Shown in pieces: positions 27,152 to 37,010 of a DNA stretch of 64,000 nt. The stretch's first letter is position 1. Each line of letters starts with the position of its first letter. Source of the stretch: Chryseosolibacter sp964493505 (GTDB taxonomy: Bacteria; Bacteroidota; Bacteroidia; Cytophagales; Cyclobacteriaceae). The notes under the pieces were generated by a model. The model did no database searches. It worked only from the letters and a program-made list of their open reading frames with translations, and was not told the DNA's origin. The position numbers were made by a program, and so were the translations under genes. Location of the stretch: NCBI GenBank assembly GCA_964493505.1, contig CAZBNP010000014.1, positions 71,591 through 135,590 on the forward strand. Direction: 5' to 3'.

Positions 27152-29680
27152 TCATTTGACGGCGTTGTATATATCCATAATGCTGACGCACGCCACGCTG
27201 AGAAAACACAGCTTCGAATTCACCACGCCATCCCAGTCGGCGTTTATTGTGAAGGTCTTTGTTTCACAACCGCCTATAATGGGGACGTTGGCACACAGCT
27301 TGCCATGGAAATAGATTCCGATAGTTCCGCCAAATTCAAATTGTAAGGTTCCTCCGAGTGTGATCGGTCCGATAGCATTATCGACCAGCAGGTTCCCATA
27401 GGTCATGGGGAGGCCGTTCCAGTCTACCACGCCCGTTGCGTTCAGCACGATGCCTATGGGCGTAGTCACACTGCCCCAGACTGCCAGCGGATACGTGTCC
27501 TTGCCAAATCCGTACACCCGCACGTTTCCGGCGGAGGAAAAAGATACTTCCATATCAGCGCCCATCGATATGCCACCCAGGTTGACCTTGTTACCAAAGT
27601 ATCCGTCAAACGTAAGTTCGTTACCCCGGATCTTACCCCGGACCTGCGCGACACCAAAGCCACCGTGTATGCCGAGCTTCCCTTCGAATTGCACTCCCGT
27701 AGCGGCGGACAACGTCATGGAAAAGGAAGTTGAGGGGAAATACAAACCACCGTATTGGATAGTCGGGTTGGACGCGAACCGGGCGACAAGGAAAATGTCG
27801 GGATAGCCATACGCATCCTTCTCATTCGTCATCTGTCCGGTGACCTCCGCCCGCGCGATTCCGTACGGGATATTCAGCATGCCCTGGAAACGCACACCCG
27901 ACTTCGACGAGGCGGTGAAGTCCATGTTCACCGAGGGGAATTTTACACTTTCGCTGCCCGATCCGAAGATCATTTCCGGAGCATTCAGGCGGCCACTTAG
28001 CAGGAGTTCAGTGGTTGTGATCTTTCCCGTAACCTGTGCAAGGGAATATTGCGGGTTAATACGGAGTTCTCCCTTGACCGTAACTCCCTGGTGCGTCCCA
28101 TTGATCTCGAGGTTCGTCAGTGGTAGGTCGATTGGGCCTGCCTTGAACCTTGTACTCACCTTGCCGCTGAAGGCGAGTCCTTCGCTTCCTATCTTTCCCC
28201 TGATGGCAACTTTGCCGATCTCATGTGGCACATCAATATTTCCCTTTAATGTAACCGAATCATTATAGATGTCTACGGTCAGCTCGGAGTTGAACCTCAG
28301 GTCATGACCCAGTTCCAGGTCGCCAGTCGCCGAGCCGGTCAGGTGGATCTTTCCATCGAAGCCAACTGTGCCGGTGGCGTACACATTTCCTGGAACGAAG
28401 GGTAACCCCAGTCCTCCGCTCACCCTGATCTCATCGGGCGTGATGTAGAACATTCCTTGTCGCAACTTTCGCTCCCCGATACCCGGAAGACTGATGCCGA
28501 AATCCGCGCGTACATACATCGAGAAGTCGTCCCTGTTGTCGCTGAAACTCATAAACATGGCACCGTCATTCCCCGACCTTGGAAAATGCTCTGCGACGGT
28601 TTTTCCTGCTATTGCTTCGAGGATGGGGTCCATGAACGCATCGTCATCAAACTCACCCGCGAAGGCAACGCTACCCCCCGATGCGGATCCACCGGCGACA
28701 CCACCGTTTCCCCGGAAGCGCATGGTCACGTTGGTCAGTTCGGCCTCGAGGTCGGCTGGAAGAAGAGAAAGGAGGTCGTTGCTGAAGAGAAGTGTTCCAT
28801 TTAACGCGATATCACTTTCGGCCCCCGCGAAACCATGTTCAAATAAATCGTCGAAGCCCGCATCCACAACCACCGTTCCGGCGATCGCATAGGGCATGGA
28901 CTTGGTGATCGACATTTCGCCGGAGAGGTAAAGCATCCCCTGCAGGTCGGAGAATGCTTTTTTCTCGTTGAGGATTACATTCAGTGCGCTGTCTTCATAG
29001 ACTGTAGGGGAAAACGAAAAGGATCCTTTTGAGGATATTCCAATGGCGAGGGCATCGCCTACTTTCACAGATCCGGAAGGAAGGTCAAAGGAGAATGACC
29101 CGGATGGGATAATGATCTCTTCCGATGGGAGGTTGACGAAGAAGCTGGTGACACCAAGACCTGCGTTTTTTATCTGCCACTCCATGCTGGCTCCGGGTGC
29201 CAGGTTGAGCAGGTTGAAGTAGAAGTAATAGCTTGTATCGCGGAGCGGAAGACTTTTGAAATCGTTGTTCAGGTCTTTGAAATATTTCCCGGTGTTGTAA
29301 ATGAACTCGCTCTCGACGATCGATTCAGTTGTAAATGATTTGAACATGCCGAGGTCTGGCACCTGCGCTACGCCATTTCCTTCGATAGAGAGGAGGTTCC
29401 CTTCGTCGTCCGTTGTCACGGTGAAGGTTCCGGAAGCCACCTCTGCTTTTCCTTCGCCCGATCCCACGTACAGTGTGCCTTCCGCTGTGTAGCTATCATC
29501 GGTCTCGTTGGTAATGTTTCCGTCGATCGTCAGGTCATCAGTTTTGGTGTCTCCAACCGGTATGCCGATGGTGATAGGTTTCTCCGGTTCCGCCGGTTTC
29601 ACGATGTCATCATCTTCACTACAGCGGGAGAGTGTTATCAGAAGTCCCACGGCGATCACCAGTATTTTCGTTGTTCTCAT
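27152..29680 (-). CDS. Large repetitive lipoprotein of unknown function
   Basis: 842 residues from the ATG at 29680; the frame stays open to 29764, but the shorter form gives a lipoprotein signal (MRTTKILVIAVGLLITLSRC) followed by SEDDD, which resembles a surface-export signal. The residue before Cys20 is Arg, which is unusual for a lipobox. The body is beta-rich, with loose repeats of about 70 residues carrying A-x-V-x-G-x-I/M followed by a PS(V/T)xM/FxF stretch. The last part has paired cysteines (KLCANVPIIGGCETKTF, KLCFLSVACVS). I recognise no family. A repeated beta-solenoid or translocation-type fold is possible. Confidence 0.7.
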   Translation of the reverse strand: MRTTKILVIAVGLLITLSRCSEDDDIVKPAEPEKPITIGIPVGDTKTDDLTIDGNITNETDDSYTAEGTLYVGSGEGKAEVASGTFTVTTDDEGNLLSIEGNGVAQVPDLGMFKSFTTESIVESEFIYNTGKYFKDLNNDFKSLPLRDTSYYFYFNLLNLAPGASMEWQIKNAGLGVTSFFVNLPSEEIIIPSGSFSFDLPSGSVKVGDALAIGISSKGSFSFSPTVYEDSALNVILNEKKAFSDLQGMLYLSGEMSITKSMPYAIAGTVVVDAGFDDLFEHGFAGAESDIALNGTLLFSNDLLSLLPADLEAELTNVTMRFRGNGGVAGGSASGGSVAFAGEFDDDAFMDPILEAIAGKTVAEHFPRSGNDGAMFMSFSDNRDDFSMYVRADFGISLPGIGERKLRQGMFYITPDEIRVSGGLGLPFVPGNVYATGTVGFDGKIHLTGSATGDLELGHDLRFNSELTVDIYNDSVTLKGNIDVPHEIGKVAIRGKIGSEGLAFSGKVSTRFKAGPIDLPLTNLEINGTHQGVTVKGELRINPQYSLAQVTGKITTTELLLSGRLNAPEMIFGSGSESVKFPSVNMDFTASSKSGVRFQGMLNIPYGIARAEVTGQMTNEKDAYGYPDIFLVARFASNPTIQYGGLYFPSTSFSMTLSAATGVQFEGKLGIHGGFGVAQVRGKIRGNELTFDGYFGNKVNLGGISMGADMEVSFSSAGNVRVYGFGKDTYPLAVWGSVTTPIGIVLNATGVVDWNGLPMTYGNLLVDNAIGPITLGGTLQFEFGGTIGIYFHGKLCANVPIIGGCETKTFTINADWDGVVNSKLCFLSVACVSIMDIYNAVK

Positions 29681-29965
29681 GGCATACGGGGTGTTTGGCA
29701 AATGAAATATCCCCGGTGGCAAGAAAGGGAAAGCCCCGGGGGTGGACTTCCAATTATGTTGCAATGACTTCTACTATTGTTGTATTCGGCTTTTTTCTGC
29801 GTTCTCCGTCCCTCTTGGCCATTGAGCAGCGTTCAATTCCCCTGGACGGAGGCACCTTGCCAACCGGTCCCTACTTTGTCAAGGGTCAGCGCCTTCGCCT
29901 TCTGCCAGCTGTTTGGAGGAAAATATGGGGGGAGATACGGAAATAAGCGAGACGTCGACGGTCAA
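29681..29965. other. Intergenic region without a supported gene
   Basis: The 285-base gap between galT and the unknown lipoprotein should hold the promoter of the latter. Overlapping plus-strand open frames here have no recognisable features. Confidence 0.4.
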
Positions 29966-31009
29966 CTACCTGGATTTGTAGTGGATGAGGGAAAGGGATC
30001 TCAGCTTTTCAGCACCGAATTCTGCGGAGATATCCCGTTGGGGACTAGCCAGCATCTCGTAACCGACCATGAACTTTTTGACCGTCGCCGACCGAAGCAG
30101 CGGAGGATAGAAGCTAGTATGCCAGTGCCATTCGTGGTGTTGTATGCCGTCACAAGGTGCCTGGTGTATCCCCGCGGAATACGGAAACGAAACCTCGAAC
30201 AGGTTGTCGTATTTCACCGTAACCGTTTTGTACATCGCGGCAAATGCCTTCACTTCTTCCTCGCGCATTTGCGCGATGGTTTGCATCGCCCGTTTTGGAA
30301 TGATCATCGTTTCAAAGGGCCACACCGCCCAAAAAGGAACCAGTGCAACAAAATGTTCGTTTTCCGCCACAATCCGCTGGCGCAATTGGAGTTCCTTCGA
30401 CAGGTATTCGCGGAGCAGGGTCCTGCCCTTTCGCTGATAGTATGCCAGCTGATTCAGTTGTTTCTTCTGCGGCTCGTTTGGTATTGATTGCTGCGCCCAT
30501 ATCTGTCCGTGAGGATGTGGGTTCGAGCAACCCATGATGGATCCCTTGTTTTCAAATATCTGAACGTGCTGAATGAACGACTTGCTTCCCAGTGCTTCAA
30601 ACTCCGTTATCCATGTCAGTACCACTTGTTCTACGGCGTGGTCGCTCATCTCCGGTATTGTCATGCTGTGGTCGGGGGAGAAACAGATCACCTTGCATAT
30701 CCCGCGTTCACTCGCTGCGACGAGCAGGTTTTCTTCGTCGATACTTCCCCCTGGAACATCCGGGACGAGGGCGGCAAAATCATTGACGAAAGAATAGGTG
30801 TGAGTATAGTCCGGATTGATATCGCCGGTAGCACGTTTGTTGCCGGGACATAGATAACAGGTGGGGTCATAGGAATGGACTTCCACATTGCTGGCCTCTT
30901 CCTCTTGTCCTTGCCAGGGGCGTTTCGCGCGATGCGGCGATACCTGCACCCACTCACCCGTAAGCACATTCAATCTTCTATGCGGATGTTCTCTCAGATT
31001 AAAACTCAT
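29966..31009 (-). CDS. galT: Galactose-1-phosphate uridylyltransferase
   Basis: 347 residues, the usual length. Zinc-site cysteines lie in CYLCPGN (Cys51, Cys54), and the active-site HPH motif in SNPHPHGQIWAQQ places the uridylylated His at 167. It converts Gal-1-P and UDP-Glc to UDP-Gal and Glc-1-P in the Leloir pathway. It lies 105 bases downstream of the DUF5107 gene on the same strand, probably co-transcribed, and links the locus to galactose catabolism. Galactokinase and epimerase genes were not found in the window. Confidence 0.94.
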   Translation of the reverse strand: MSFNLREHPHRRLNVLTGEWVQVSPHRAKRPWQGQEEEASNVEVHSYDPTCYLCPGNKRATGDINPDYTHTYSFVNDFAALVPDVPGGSIDEENLLVAASERGICKVICFSPDHSMTIPEMSDHAVEQVVLTWITEFEALGSKSFIQHVQIFENKGSIMGCSNPHPHGQIWAQQSIPNEPQKKQLNQLAYYQRKGRTLLREYLSKELQLRQRIVAENEHFVALVPFWAVWPFETMIIPKRAMQTIAQMREEEVKAFAAMYKTVTVKYDNLFEVSFPYSAGIHQAPCDGIQHHEWHWHTSFYPPLLRSATVKKFMVGYEMLASPQRDISAEFGAEKLRSLSLIHYKSR

Positions 31010-31114
31010 GGTTAGTTATGCTGATACGGCGGAAGCCATGCCGAACAGTTCACCGGACGGGGGCCCCATGTGTTGGTTTGTTTTTCTCGTATCCGGGGAA
31101 TATCCTGCCATCGG

Positions 31115-34100
31115 CTAGTCGGTTAATACGTTGCTGCGAAGCATCTTCTTGTGAAGAATGACGCCGGTATGGTTGATGTCGTACTGAAGAACGGTATTAA
31201 AATGTTCTTCGGCTTCACCCCACCTTCCGTTGTTGAGGCCGAGACAGCCGAGCGCTATGAGGTAATGGCAGTGTATCTTGTTCCGCACATCGAGATCCTG
31301 ATCGAACACGAAAAAATCCGGGAGTGATACCGCGAAGTAGTCGACTCCCGTGGAGTCGGCGACGTGACGTTTGCCAAAGTCGATCAGACGTTTGAATATT
31401 TGCTCTGCCCGGACATGGTCACCTAATTTTTTCCAGGCCAGCCCCTGATAGAATATTTTGTCAGGTTGCTGATCGTTGTAATACACAGCCTGCAATGGTT
31501 CGCTTAGTCCGACCGTTGCTTTTGCGAAGTATTCGTTTGCGGTATCGGTCTGGTTGAGTGCTTCGTAACAACATCCCTTGAGATAGAAGATGTCGTTCTC
31601 CTGTGCGCCATAAAGCTTTCCTTCGCCCAGGTTATACGGGTAGACTTCAGCTTGCTCCAGCAGGGACAGAGCCTGTTCGAAGTCTCCCTGTGCGATGGAC
31701 TGCTTCGCCAGCTCTATGTGACAGATCAGATGCTGACCTACGACCTTTCCTTCGCCGCCTTCCCATGGATGAAACTTCCGCACGGCCAGCAAATGCTTCG
31801 CTTTTTCGTGGTCGCCGAGATGGTTGTACAACGTGATGCGTTCGAGGTACAGATCGTCGCGTTCCTCCGTCAGCGGAAGGTACTTTTCCAGGAAGGCCAG
31901 TCTTTCCTTATGTGGTTTGTTCAGCTTCCGGTACAGTTGGTCGAGTTCCATCAGTACCCTCGCATCGGTCGAATCCAACGCGAAGGCTTTTTCAAGCGCT
32001 GTAAGCGCTTTGGCCCGATCGTCTTGCTTGTTGTGGTATGCCAGTGCGAGATTGCGGAATACGGTAGGGAATTTCGGGTTGATTGCGGTGGCCTTCTCCC
32101 AGCATGCAATTGCTTCCGGGTATTGGCGTCCTGCATACCAGAAGTTGCCGAGATAGTAGGGCGCGTGTCCGTCCTTCGGATTGGCCTCTATTGCCGCCTG
32201 CAGTATAGAGACATCCTCCAGGCGATTCGGGAAGCAGTAGTCCGGGTTCGCTTCCGCGGCTTTCCTGTACCACCTGATACTTTCCTCAGTGTTGCTTTGC
32301 TTTTGCGCAAAATATCCAAGGTAGTAGTAAATCATCGGGTACACGTCGCTGCTCTCGTCTATCGCGAGTGCCAACAGACCCGAAGCTTCGGCATACAATC
32401 CCGCGTGTGCATAATCCAGGGAGTACTCGATGTAGGTATTTGCATAGCCCCGTGCCAGCGTTCTCAGTTGTTTCAACGTTTCCGCGGCGTTGTCTTTTTG
32501 AAGGAGATGGGTTTCATACAGGCATCCGAAGTTGAACGTATCAAGCACGAGCGACGCGGTGGCCCATTCCGATGCCTCCGGTCGGCCGAGTTTGCGAAGG
32601 ATCGCAGTCCTGAGGTGGCGGGCTATGTGGCTGTGATAGTTTCGCGCCAGCGATTGATCGATCAATTGAAGCGCCTCCGCGAGATTCCCTCTGCGCACAG
32701 CGATGCGCGCGAGGTGGAGGTAAGCGGCATCCTGACACGCTGCATTCCAGGCGGATTTGTAAAACGCATCAAAGGCTTCGTCGTACCGTTGAAGGTGGAC
32801 GAGGCAAATGCCCAGGTTCAGGTAAGGTTCTCCATCGTAAGGATTGGGGTTGCGTTTCGTCAGCGTAGCGATAGCGTTGTGGAAGTACGGTTCCGCTTTC
32901 GCGAATTGTCCACGTTTCAAAAACCATAATCCCATAGCGTTGTTGCAGCGAACATCGCCTGGCTCCCGGCGCAAAGCCTCCTCGTAATAGTCCGTCGCTC
33001 TGCGTGTGGCATGTCTATACTGTTCGATATGCAATCCGGTTAGAAACAGCTGTTCGTTGCTGGCGATGTCTTTCGGCGCCATCGCCGGGTCGGCGGGGTT
33101 GGGAACAGGCTTTTCCGTCGGTCGTTCCGGTCGGTAGTCGACCAATTGTTTTCCGTCGGCAGTGCAAAGACGGAAGTAGAATTTCTCAATGGATATTTTT
33201 CCGTTCAGGTCGATCGATTGTGAGAAAGGCCTGGCGGGTGAGAGTGTCAGGGAAGTAGCAAATATCTCCCGGCCGTCGTATTCGATCGTCGCTACAGCGT
33301 CTTCGTACGTGGAAGTGCTGTACAACCTCAACACACCCTTGTCTCCCTCGATCTCAAAGTTCACCATCGCCTCTTTCGTGGCGTTCTTTACGACACCGAG
33401 TTCGGCGTAGGGCATGAAGTACTGCGTGAACGTCCGCTCTTCGAAAGGTTGAATCCACGAGAAGTCCGGTTGGTTGTCGGTGAACACCCCCGTCATCAAC
33501 TCTACATAGGGCCCGTCTTCGTCGGTTAGGTTGCGATCCCAGGCGACACCAAATTCGCCGTTACCCCACGTCCATTGTTTCTTGCCCGGAGATACGTGAT
33601 GATTCGCGACGTGCAGGAGGCCTCCTTTTGTATCGTGCTCGTATCCTCCCATAAAATCGTATTTCGACTTGACGGCCATGTAGGATGTCGGTACGGGAAT
33701 ATTCTTGTATCGCGAAATATCCACGCCGTCGGAGTAGTCGACTTTATAATATGTACCCCTGGCGATGGGGAATTCAGAAACGTCGCGTTTACCGTGATCA
33801 AACACAGCATGCACATCCGGCGGGAACACCGACTGATAATCGTCGTTCGCTTTCACTGCGGGATTAGCCCACCATAGAAACGTCTGCGGGAAAGGTGTCC
33901 GGTTGTAGAGTTTCACATTGATCTCGAGATATGCCTTGTCTGGATACAACCGGAAGCCGGCCATTCCTTTTGTGCGGAACATTCTTTCCAGTTCACTGAC
34001 CCAGATGGTTTTGCTTCCGTCGTCGTGTTCTTCTATCGTGAAATCGATTGGATTAAAAGTAGTAGGGCGATGGTGTTGCGGCCAGTTGAATTCGATGCCG

Positions 34101-34447
34101 CCAGAGATCCACGGGCCGGTCAGTCCTACGAGTGCGGGTTTGATCACCTGGTTGTAATAGACAAAATGTCTTTGTTTGATCTTGTCATACGCCATTTGAA
34201 CCCGTCCGCCGAGTTCCGGCAGGATCATGATCTTCAGGTACTGATTTTCGAGATATAGCGCGTTATAGGTCTTGTCTTCTTTGTCGTCAAGGATTTTTTC
34301 GATGACAGGATATGGATATACGACCCCGCTGCTGCCTTGATATACCCGGTTTTCCAGGAACATTGGATTTTTTTCTGGTTTTCCCGTACCATACGTGGGG
34401 ATCACAATGTTTTCTTGCCAAACGGAAACAGTGTTGTTGCTTTTCAT
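31115..34447 (-). CDS. DUF5107 plus TPR-repeat protein
   Basis: 1110 residues. The N-terminal half (about 1-430) is a galactose-mutarotase-like beta-sandwich of DUF5107 type (LENQYLKIMILPELGGRVQMAYDKIK, GPWISGGIEFNWPQHHRPTTF). The second half (about 470-1100) is a run of tetratricopeptide repeats (for example EPYLNLGICLVHLQRYDEAFDAFYKSAW and GHAPYYLGNFWYAGRQYPEAIACWEKATAINPKFPTVFRNLALAYH). There is no signal peptide, so it is cytoplasmic. The role is not established; the fold and the location beside galT suggest carbohydrate binding or processing. A TAGATTTG -7 box lies about 20 bp upstream. Confidence 0.85.
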   Translation of the reverse strand: MKSNNTVSVWQENIVIPTYGTGKPEKNPMFLENRVYQGSSGVVYPYPVIEKILDDKEDKTYNALYLENQYLKIMILPELGGRVQMAYDKIKQRHFVYYNQVIKPALVGLTGPWISGGIEFNWPQHHRPTTFNPIDFTIEEHDDGSKTIWVSELERMFRTKGMAGFRLYPDKAYLEINVKLYNRTPFPQTFLWWANPAVKANDDYQSVFPPDVHAVFDHGKRDVSEFPIARGTYYKVDYSDGVDISRYKNIPVPTSYMAVKSKYDFMGGYEHDTKGGLLHVANHHVSPGKKQWTWGNGEFGVAWDRNLTDEDGPYVELMTGVFTDNQPDFSWIQPFEERTFTQYFMPYAELGVVKNATKEAMVNFEIEGDKGVLRLYSTSTYEDAVATIEYDGREIFATSLTLSPARPFSQSIDLNGKISIEKFYFRLCTADGKQLVDYRPERPTEKPVPNPADPAMAPKDIASNEQLFLTGLHIEQYRHATRRATDYYEEALRREPGDVRCNNAMGLWFLKRGQFAKAEPYFHNAIATLTKRNPNPYDGEPYLNLGICLVHLQRYDEAFDAFYKSAWNAACQDAAYLHLARIAVRRGNLAEALQLIDQSLARNYHSHIARHLRTAILRKLGRPEASEWATASLVLDTFNFGCLYETHLLQKDNAAETLKQLRTLARGYANTYIEYSLDYAHAGLYAEASGLLALAIDESSDVYPMIYYYLGYFAQKQSNTEESIRWYRKAAEANPDYCFPNRLEDVSILQAAIEANPKDGHAPYYLGNFWYAGRQYPEAIACWEKATAINPKFPTVFRNLALAYHNKQDDRAKALTALEKAFALDSTDARVLMELDQLYRKLNKPHKERLAFLEKYLPLTEERDDLYLERITLYNHLGDHEKAKHLLAVRKFHPWEGGEGKVVGQHLICHIELAKQSIAQGDFEQALSLLEQAEVYPYNLGEGKLYGAQENDIFYLKGCCYEALNQTDTANEYFAKATVGLSEPLQAVYYNDQQPDKIFYQGLAWKKLGDHVRAEQIFKRLIDFGKRHVADSTGVDYFAVSLPDFFVFDQDLDVRNKIHCHYLIALGCLGLNNGRWGEAEEHFNTVLQYDINHTGVILHKKMLRSNVLTD

Positions 34448-34466
34448 CTAAAACGATTGTTTTTTG

Positions 34467-34474
34467 CAAATCTA
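34467..34474 (-). promoter_or_regulatory. Bacteroidota -7 box for the DUF5107-galT operon
   Basis: On the minus strand TAGATTTG matches TAnnTTTG exactly and ends 20 bases before the DUF5107 start. It lies in the 93-base divergent region shared with the AraC gene. The -33 element is not clear. Confidence 0.45.
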
Positions 34475-34540
34475 GGTCGACGGGAAGGGACGTTTAATGG
34501 ATAAATCTTCTCTTTTGATGGACAATATTATTGAAGAACT

Positions 34541-35431
34541 ATGCAGGCAATCCGAAAGCGGGAAGGGTTTGAAGGACAACGGGCAATCGTCCTTCCGAAG
34601 AAAATCCTCGAAGTGTGCGGGTACACCCCGCCCGTAAATTCACTGTATGTTACCGATATTGGCTTTTATCCTCGCGCCGGTTATCACTACCGCGAACGAA
34701 GTCGCGGGATATCACAAAACATTCTGATCTACTGCACGGAAGGGAAAGGCTGGCTGGAAGTGCCATCCGGGCGGTTCCCGGTGAATCCGAACGAATTCAT
34801 TATCATCCCTGCCGACATGCCACACAAGTACGGCGCTGACGAAAAGAACCCTTGGACGATCTATTGGGCTCATTTCAAAGGTATTCAGTCACCGTCGCTT
34901 GTCTCAATGCTCTCCCGTCAGTTCAGGGAGTTTGTCGTATACTCACCCTTCCTTGAGGAACGCCTGCGCATCTTTGACTCTATCTATGAATCGCTTGAGT
35001 CGGGTTACAGCCTTGACAATCTATCGTATTCCGGTATCAGTTTCTCCTATTTGCTGGCTTCATTCTGTTTTACAGGGAAATTCGCTTCAGCGCACGCCCA
35101 TCACGGCATTGAAAAAGGTCCCGTTGATCTGTCGATCGAATTCATGCGGAATCACCTGGATAAGTCGCTGACACTGGAAGAGATCGCATCGTCAATTAAT
35201 CTATCCGTTTCACACTTTTCAAGCATCTTCCGGAAGAAGACAGGCTATTCACCCGTCGTGTACTTCAACCATCTCAAGATCCAGCATGCCTGCCAGTATC
35301 TTCACTTCACTGTGTTGAGGATCAATGAAATATCCTTGAAACTTGGAATTGAAGATCCCTACTATTTCTCCCGCATGTTCACGAAAATCATGGGTATTTC
35401 TCCCCTTGAATACCGCAACAAAAAGCACTGA
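34541..35431 (+). CDS. AraC-family transcriptional regulator
   Basis: 296 residues. The N-terminal cupin-type sensor (about 40-165; GWLEVPSGRFPVNPNEFIIIPADMPHKY) is followed by a C-terminal double HTH (about 200-295; LTLEEIASSINLSVSHFSSIFRKKTGYSPVVYFNHLKIQHACQYL ... GIEDPYYFSRMFTKIMGISPLEYR). It is divergent from DUF5107-galT and followed by a sugar porter, so it is the likely activator of the galactoside locus. Galactose or a galactoside is the probable inducer, by context. Confidence 0.88.
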   Translation: MQAIRKREGFEGQRAIVLPKKILEVCGYTPPVNSLYVTDIGFYPRAGYHYRERSRGISQNILIYCTEGKGWLEVPSGRFPVNPNEFIIIPADMPHKYGADEKNPWTIYWAHFKGIQSPSLVSMLSRQFREFVVYSPFLEERLRIFDSIYESLESGYSLDNLSYSGISFSYLLASFCFTGKFASAHAHHGIEKGPVDLSIEFMRNHLDKSLTLEEIASSINLSVSHFSSIFRKKTGYSPVVYFNHLKIQHACQYLHFTVLRINEISLKLGIEDPYYFSRMFTKIMGISPLEYRNKKH

Positions 35432-35539
35432 CCCGAACGATCAGGCATAAGCATCAGGCCATAAAATAATCCATCATTAAAATCTAATTCTCCATTCAAA
35501 CGTTTGCGTCAATCTTCCACTTTTGTACAAACAGCCAGA

Positions 35540-36868
35540 GTGAAGAAGAATAGTTACATTATCCTGATCAGCCTGATAGCAGCTTTCGGCGGACTTCTTT
35601 TTGGGTTCGACATCGCGATCTTTTCGGGTACGATCCCGTTTATTCAGCCCTATTATCAGTTGACTGAGGCTCAACTTGGCTGGACGGGCAGCTCTCTTTA
35701 TGTTGGCTGCGTCATCGGCACGATGATCACCGGATATGTGTCTGATCGGTATGGACGAAAGCTTCCGCTCACAATAGCTGCCGGAATTTTCATGGTCTCC
35801 TCCGTGCTGATGGGTTGGGCTTCCAGTTACTCCATGCTCATCGTCTGGCGAATCATTGCCGGGATCGGGGTCGGTGCGGCTTCCATGCTTTCTCCATTGT
35901 ATATCGCGGAGGTTAGTCCCGCAGCGATCCGGGGCCGTATGGTGTCTGTCAACCAGCTGACGGTTGTGGTCGGCATTCTGCTGGCCTACTTTTCCAGCTA
36001 TTTTCTCGCCGGTGTCGAAGACAACTGGCGCTGGATGTTCACCTCCGGAGCGGCTCCTGCACTGCTCTTCTTTATCTGTGTATTTCTCGTGCCGGAGAGT
36101 CCGCGATGGTTGCTGAGCAAAGGCTATGTCGAAAAAGCGCGGAGCGTTCTGGGTAAGATATCCGGTGAGGAGAATGCTGATAAAGGGATCGCCGCAATAC
36201 AATCGGGTATGCAACACCAGGTGAAAGGCAAGTGGTCGGATCTGATGAGACCGGGCATAGGTTTCCTCGTAGGACTGGGCATTACGATTGCTGTCTTCCA
36301 GCAAATCTCCGGTGCTAACGCAATCTTCTTCTATGCGCCGATCATCTTCGAAAAGGCAGGGATGGATGTGAGTAGCCAACTTTTCCAGCAGATTATAATC
36401 GGCGCGGTCAACCTGATCTTCACAGTAGTGGCGATGCAATTGGTGGACAAGGTCGGGCGCAAGAAACTGATGCTTGCGGGTTCTTCGCTGATGGCGTTCT
36501 GGCTTTTGCTGGTAGGGCTTTGCTTTCACTTCAATTTTTTCGAGGGCTATATACTGACATTGCTTGTGCTCGCTTTCATCGCAACATACGCCTCGACACT
36601 CGCTCCTGTCACCTGGGTGCTGATCTCGGAAATATTTCCCACCAGGATTCGCGGCCTCGCGGTTTCGCTGGCAACGGGAATGTTGTGGGTTGCGTGCTTT
36701 GCGCTGGCTTATGGATTTCCGGTACTGATCGACGTACTGGATGCACCGCAGACATTCATTCTGTTTTCGGGAATATGTCTGTTGTACTTCTTTATCCTGC
36801 TAAAGTTTGCTCCGGAGACAAAGGGAAAAACACTGGAACAATTTGAGGCGGAAGTGATAAGACACTGA
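35540..36868 (+). CDS. MFS sugar porter (XylE/GalP-like)
   Basis: About 442 residues from the GTG at 35540, which gives the typical start MKKNSYIILISLIAAFGGLLFGFD; a TTG at 35504 would add 12 residues. Twelve membrane helices are expected. Sugar-porter motifs are GYVSDRYGRK after TM2, VPESPRWLLSKG before the central loop and PETKGKTLEQFE at the end. It probably imports galactose or a related monosaccharide by proton symport after surface enzymes release it. It follows the AraC gene by about 110 bases. Confidence 0.88.
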   Translation: MKKNSYIILISLIAAFGGLLFGFDIAIFSGTIPFIQPYYQLTEAQLGWTGSSLYVGCVIGTMITGYVSDRYGRKLPLTIAAGIFMVSSVLMGWASSYSMLIVWRIIAGIGVGAASMLSPLYIAEVSPAAIRGRMVSVNQLTVVVGILLAYFSSYFLAGVEDNWRWMFTSGAAPALLFFICVFLVPESPRWLLSKGYVEKARSVLGKISGEENADKGIAAIQSGMQHQVKGKWSDLMRPGIGFLVGLGITIAVFQQISGANAIFFYAPIIFEKAGMDVSSQLFQQIIIGAVNLIFTVVAMQLVDKVGRKKLMLAGSSLMAFWLLLVGLCFHFNFFEGYILTLLVLAFIATYASTLAPVTWVLISEIFPTRIRGLAVSLATGMLWVACFALAYGFPVLIDVLDAPQTFILFSGICLLYFFILLKFAPETKGKTLEQFEAEVIRH

Positions 36869-36933
36869 ATACTATACTGTAACCAAAACTGAACATTTTA
36901 TGAAGACAGATCTACCGGCTGAAAAAAAATCCA

Positions 36934-36965
36934 ACCACCATTGGTGGTACACTGTCTTCCTTTTT
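36934..36965 (+). terminator. Weak hairpin between sugar porter and SusC
   Basis: ACCACC-ATT-GGTGGT forms a short stem, and a T6 run lies about 12 bases later. It is weaker than a standard intrinsic terminator and could act as an attenuator before the SusC gene. Confidence 0.35.
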
Positions 36966-37010
36966 TAAGGTATTGCAAATACACAAATCAGGATTATACA
37001 AAAGGATACT

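Noticed and set aside
31652..32929. 425-codon plus-strand ORF opposite the DUF5107-TPR gene
   Set aside because: Antisense shadow of a real gene with clear domains; composition is atypical of a protein.
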